Positions 59,535 through 64,000 of a stretch of 64,000 nt of DNA are shown one piece after another (within the stretch, counting starts at the first letter, position 1; every line of letters begins with the position of its first letter). The position numbers and the translations under genes were made by a program. The stretch is from Corynebacterium sp. CNJ-954 (GTDB taxonomy: Bacteria; Actinomycetota; Actinomycetes; Mycobacteriales; Mycobacteriaceae). The stretch spans positions 1 through 64,000 of the forward strand of contig NZ_MKKI01000005.1 of NCBI RefSeq assembly GCF_001942345.1, in the 5' to 3' direction. Below the pieces are notes generated by a model. It saw only the letters and a list, made by a program, of their open reading frames with translations. It had not been told where the DNA came from and searched no databases.

Positions 59535-60818
59535 ATGACCGCCGAACTGTGGCCTGCTCCCGTGGCCTCCTCCCCCGTGTCCGCGACCGTGTCTGTCCCC
59601 GGGTCGAAGTCGATCACCAACCGCGCCCTGGTGCTCGCCGCCCTGGCGGACGGTCCGAGTGTCATTGACGGTGCCCTGCGTAGCCGCGACACCGACCTCA
59701 TGGCGGATGCTCTGCGTGCCATGGGAGCCTCCATCACCGTCGACGGCGACACCTTCACCGTCGTCTCGGGTGACCTGCACGGGGCTGAACTCGAATGTGG
59801 TCTCGCGGGTACCGTGCTGCGTTTCCTGCCACCGGTGGCGGCGCTGGCGGACGGGGAGGTCGTCTTCACCGCCGACGACGCCGCGCAGAAGCGCCCCATG
59901 GGTGGCACGCTGGACTCCCTCGACGCCCTGGGTGCCCACGTCACCGGGTCCGGTGACCCGGACCGCCCCCTCCCGTTCCGGGTCACGGGTGCCGGAGGGT
60001 TACGCGGTGGCGAGGTCCACATCGACGCCTCCGCGTCCTCACAGTTCGTCTCCGGGCTGCTGCTCGCCGGCGCCCGATTCGATGAGGGCGTGACCGTCGT
60101 CCACACCGGGACGGCGATCCCCAGCCTGCCGCATGTCGAGATGTCCGTGGAGATGCTGCGGGCCGCCGGCGTGCACGTCGACGTCGGTTTCAACCGGTGG
60201 ACGGTGCACCCGGGGCCCGTCAAGGGCCACCACTGGGCCGTCGAACCGGACCTGTCGAATGCGACACCGTTCCTCGCCGCAGCCGCCGTCACCGGGGGGA
60301 CTGTCCGGATCCCCGACTGGCCTGTCACGACCTCCCAGCCCGGCGACCAGTTCCGGGTGATCCTGCAGGACATGGGAGTGACCGTCGAACACTACACTCA
60401 TAACGGGGTCCTCGAGGTCAACGGGAACCCCGGGGGGAACCTGCGTGGTATCAGCTGGGACCTGCACGACGTCGGCGAGCTCACCCCCACCGTCGCCGCC
60501 CTGTGCGCCCTCGCCGACGGTCGCAGCCACCTCTCCGGTATCGCCCACCTCCGTGGCCACGAAACCGACCGGCTCGCCGCGCTGCAGCGCGAACTGTCCT
60601 CGCTCGGCTGCGACGTCACCCAGACCGAGGACGGACTGATCATCGACCCGCAACCGCTGAGGGGCGGGGTCTGGCACACCTACGCCGACCACCGGATGGC
60701 CACCGCGGGAGCCGTCCTCGGCCTGGTGACACCGGATGTCCTGGTGGAGGACATAGCCACCACGTCCAAGACAATGCCGGACTTCGACCTGCGGTGGACG
60801 CAGATGGTCGAGGGCTGA
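59535..60818 (+). CDS. aroA: 3-phosphoshikimate 1-carboxyvinyltransferase (EPSP synthase)
   Basis: About 427 residues. [18 protein letters not shown] binds shikimate 3-phosphate. [17 protein letters not shown] and the loop [15 protein letters not shown] are the two EPSPS signatures, and [15 protein letters not shown] is in the C-terminal domain. It makes EPSP from shikimate 3-phosphate and PEP in aromatic amino acid synthesis. An in-frame ATG at 59526 overlaps the -10 GATAAT (59522-59527), so the start at 59535, seven bases after that box, is preferred; the mRNA would be leaderless. The gene runs toward rsgA, with eight bases between them. Confidence 0.95.
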   Translation: MTAELWPAPVASSPVSATVSVPGSKSITNRALVLAALADGPSVIDGALRSRDTDLMADALRAMGASITVDGDTFTVVSGDLHGAELECGLAGTVLRFLPPVAALADGEVVFTADDAAQKRPMGGTLDSLDALGAHVTGSGDPDRPLPFRVTGAGGLRGGEVHIDASASSQFVSGLLLAGARFDEGVTVVHTGTAIPSLPHVEMSVEMLRAAGVHVDVGFNRWTVHPGPVKGHHWAVEPDLSNATPFLAAAAVTGGTVRIPDWPVTTSQPGDQFRVILQDMGVTVEHYTHNGVLEVNGNPGGNLRGISWDLHDVGELTPTVAALCALADGRSHLSGIAHLRGHETDRLAALQRELSSLGCDVTQTEDGLIIDPQPLRGGVWHTYADHRMATAGAVLGLVTPDVLVEDIATTSKTMPDFDLRWTQMVEG

Positions 60819-60826
60819 GCGTACTG

Positions 60827-61849
60827 ATGGCACGATCCAGCGGCAGGCGGCAGTACGACGAGTCCGATATCCGGGTCCGTCCGGGCAAAGGGACCCGTCC
60901 GAGGACAAAGGACCGACCGGACCACAAGGAAGCCCGGACCGGCATGGTCGTCACGAAGGACCGTGGACGCTGGGGCGTGGTCATCGACGGGAGCGCCGCG
61001 GACGCGCCTCCGGCGATCTGCATGCGCGCCAGGGAACTGGGGCGGACCCCCGTCGTCGTCGGTGACCGGGTCGCCGTCGTCGGCGACGTGTCGGGCCGTG
61101 ACGGGACGTTGGCCCGCATCGTCCGTCTGGAGGAACGGTCCACGGTCCTGCGCCGCACGGCGGACGACACCGATCCCTACGAACGCATCGTCGTGGCCAA
61201 CGCCGACCAGCTGCTGATCGTCACCGCAGTGGCAGATCCGCCGCCGCGGTCCGGTTTCGTGGAGCGCGCACTCATCGCAGCCTTCGTCGGAGGTTTACGG
61301 CCTGTCCTCTGTCTGACCAAGTCCGATCTCGCTGACCCCGCCACCTTCGCCGCGGAGTTCGAGGCGCTGGATGTCGAAGTCATCCTCGGCGGCGTCGAAG
61401 ATGTGCTCGCCCCGGTGACCGACGTGGTCACCGGGCATCTGACCGCACTGATCGGCCACTCCGGTGTCGGGAAGTCCACCCTGGTGAACAGACTCGTGCC
61501 GGGCGCGGACCGTGAGACCGGTGTGGTGTCCGGCGTCGGCAAGGGCCGTCACACCTCGACCCAGTCGGTGGCACTGCGTCTCCCCGGAGGCACCGACACC
61601 GGTTGGATCGTGGACACCCCCGGTATCCGCAGCTTCGGGTTGGCCCACGTGGATCCGGATACGGTGATCGGCGTGTTCGAGGACCTGGGGGACGTCATCG
61701 AGGACTGCCCACGGGGATGTACCCACGCCGGGCCACCGGCCGACCCCGAATGCGCACTGGACACGTTGACCGGTGCGAGCGCCCGCCGCGTCACTGCCGT
61801 CCGGTCCCTGCTCAGCGCGCTGCGCAGTAACAACGACTGGGAGATGTGA
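60827..61849 (+). CDS. rsgA: Ribosome small-subunit-dependent GTPase A
   Basis: 340 residues. A basic N-terminal region is followed by an OB fold and a circularly permuted GTPase: G4 LTKSDLADP comes before G1 GHSGVGKSTLVN and G3 DTPGIRSF. The C-terminal zinc knuckle has C-x4-C-x-H and a later Cys in EDCPRGCTHAGPPADPEC. RsgA joins late 30S assembly, checking the decoding region. The ATG at 60827 is chosen since the basic N-terminus begins there. It is probably co-transcribed with aroA. Confidence 0.94.
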   Translation: MARSSGRRQYDESDIRVRPGKGTRPRTKDRPDHKEARTGMVVTKDRGRWGVVIDGSAADAPPAICMRARELGRTPVVVGDRVAVVGDVSGRDGTLARIVRLEERSTVLRRTADDTDPYERIVVANADQLLIVTAVADPPPRSGFVERALIAAFVGGLRPVLCLTKSDLADPATFAAEFEALDVEVILGGVEDVLAPVTDVVTGHLTALIGHSGVGKSTLVNRLVPGADRETGVVSGVGKGRHTSTQSVALRLPGGTDTGWIVDTPGIRSFGLAHVDPDTVIGVFEDLGDVIEDCPRGCTHAGPPADPECALDTLTGASARRVTAVRSLLSALRSNNDWEM

Positions 61850-62239
61850 CTACCCCAAGCCGTCGGACGACTGCCGGGACCGGATCACCGCCCCCGTCAG
61901 TGCACTGGTGTCCACGATCATCTGACCGCCGTAGACGCGCAGCGGCAGGTCGTCGGTGTCGACACCCTCAAGCTCGATCGCGCCGACGTCACCGGCGATG
62001 AGCATGACTGGATTCCTGCGCTTCCGGGTTTCCAGTCGCTTGACCTGCGCGGGCAGGGCACGGTCACCGACCAGCAGAGTGGCCGGGGCATTCACGGCGA
62101 CGGCACCGGACTCCACCGTCCCGGTGAACACCCTCCCCCTGCCGGTGATCGTGAACACGTCACCGACCCTGAACACGAACGGAGCCGCCACATCGACGGT
62201 CTCACCCACAGGTGCGCGCTTCCTCCCGAACAATGCCAT
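61850..62239 (-). CDS. Standalone EF-Tu domain II-like beta-barrel protein
   Basis: 129 residues. Residues 20-95 read VAAPFVFRVGDVFTITGRGR, then VFTGTVESGAV and LLVGDRALPAQVKRLETRKR. This tracks the start of the translation-factor second domain (VFTITGRGTVATGRVERG in EF-Tu) and its continuation (AGDVGAIELEGV). There is no GTPase domain before it. The rest (DTDDLPLRVYGGQMIVDTSA) does not match domain III. It might bind an RNA 3' end, a tRNA or an EF-Tu partner, but that is inference. The gene abuts the convergent rsgA with no gap. I know of no characterised member. Confidence 0.7.
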   Translation of the reverse strand: MALFGRKRAPVGETVDVAAPFVFRVGDVFTITGRGRVFTGTVESGAVAVNAPATLLVGDRALPAQVKRLETRKRRNPVMLIAGDVGAIELEGVDTDDLPLRVYGGQMIVDTSALTGAVIRSRQSSDGLG

Positions 62240-62289
62240 GATTCGAGCTTAGAGGATGCGCCCCGGACCAGGACCGGAACCATTACCGA

Positions 62290-62339
62290 TCTATTTTTAT
62301 TTATTCAAAGTTGTGAGCATTAAAATCTGGATGTAGCGT
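62290..62339 (+). promoter_or_regulatory. furA promoter with A+T-rich operator
   Basis: TTGTGA (62311-62316), 17 bases, TAGCGT (62334-62339), then six bases to the furA ATG, giving a leaderless mRNA. Directly upstream, CTATTTTTATTTATTCAAAG (62291-62310) is the most A+T-rich stretch nearby. In mycobacteria FurA represses its own operon by binding an A+T-rich site just upstream of the -35, from which a leaderless furA transcript starts. This layout matches. Confidence 0.7.
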
Positions 62340-62345
62340 GTAGGC

Positions 62346-62829
62346 ATGCGCACAGATCCGACAGCATCCTGGGCAGAGCAGGTGAGACAACTCGGCCTCC
62401 GCGCCACACCGGGCCGCGTGGCCTCCCTGCGGTACCTGCATGACCATCCGCACAGCACCGCAGCACAAGTGCACTCCGGTATCAGTGCGGAGCTCCCCAC
62501 GGTCTCCATGCAGTCCGTCCACAATGTCGTGAACGATCTGAGCGCACGCGGCCTCCTCCGCCGCATCGACCTCCCCGGCGCCGGCGCAGCCCGCTTCGAG
62601 ACGAACCGGGAGGACAACCACCACCACATCCAGTGTGTGGTGTGCGGACGGCTCGAGGACGTCGAATGCGTCGTCGGCCACGCACCCTGCCTTACCCCGG
62701 CTGACGGTCACGGTATGCACACCGTGCTCTCGGCCGAGGTCATGTTCCGCGCCATCTGCAACGACTGCGCGGCCACCGAGAACACCCACTCCACGACTCA
62801 CACCCAGACCCACACTCAGGAGAAGATCC

Positions 62830-62837
<8 letters not shown>
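62346..62837 (+). CDS. furA: Fur-family peroxide-sensing repressor of katG
   Basis: 163 residues. The DNA-binding domain is LGLRATPGRVASLRYLHDHP, then TVSMQSVHNVVNDLSARGLL. The C-terminal domain has the metal-binding HHHIQCVVCGRLEDVEC and the second CxxC in ICNDCAATENTHS, followed by a His/Thr-rich tail THTQTHTQEKIH. It resembles FurA, which represses furA-katG when metal-loaded and is released by peroxide. The stop overlaps the katG start by eight bases, so the two are coupled. The promoter overlaps an A+T-rich operator. Confidence 0.9.

Positions 62838-64000
<1,163 letters not shown>

Overview
The window looks like chromosomal DNA of a high-G+C actinobacterium, most likely a Corynebacterium or close relative. 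The evidence is the G/C-biased third codon position, actinobacterial-specific families (WhiB, MprA/PepD, PerM, AdnAB, UPF0182, DUF3107, DUF3152, bL37), and gene orders that match from memory both C. glutamicum and two M. tuberculosis neighbourhoods (roughly Rv0955-Rv0985 and Rv3193-Rv3228). No database was searched. All family names rest on motifs and remembered synteny.

Layout. 1-5.5 kb: the end of mscL, then moaB2, the membrane protease pepD and the response regulator mprA (the usual sensor kinase gene is absent), then two divergent ribosomal-protein operons, rpmE2-rpmF and rpmB-rpmG-rpsN-rpsR, all in zinc-free forms. 5.5-14.2 kb: an accessory stretch with an RDD membrane protein, an AEC transporter, a thiolase, a phytoene-desaturase-like oxidoreductase, a broken DUF3995 gene, a DHFR-like reductase, a broken ECF sigma gene and an ABC-F ATPase preceded by a tiny leader ORF. 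14.1-23.4 kb: purine synthesis (purN-purH), PerM, an M23 peptidase, PcrA helicase, chorismate mutase and a secreted trypsin-like protease. 23.6-27.7 kb: a fructose operon fruR-fruK-fruA with overlapping genes. 27.8-32.7 kb: a PAP2 phosphatase, an unknown protein, an A+T-richer patch with a small secreted protein, an IS21 relic, an IS3 element and initiator tRNA-Met.

32.8-62.2 kb is a conserved housekeeping and DNA-repair block: UPF0182, PPA1309, a PDZ-Lon protease, a zincin, a YgjP-like peptidase, a ThiF/leader-binding-like protein, UvrD2, a K+ channel, AdnB, AdnA, a kinase-like protein, DUF3152, DUF3107, an RhlE-like helicase (frameshifted), an Rv3212-like protein, WhiB1, bL37, RshA, SigH, an SRAP protein, AroA, RsgA and an orphan EF-Tu-domain-II-like protein. 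The window ends in furA-katG, with katG incomplete and frameshifted.

Two patterns cut across the window. First, at least eight genes have a -10 hexamer 5-8 bases before the start codon, which implies leaderless mRNAs. Second, four otherwise normal genes (DUF3995, ECF sigma, RhlE, katG) are each broken by what looks like one missing base in a G or C run. That points to sequencing error as much as to gene decay.
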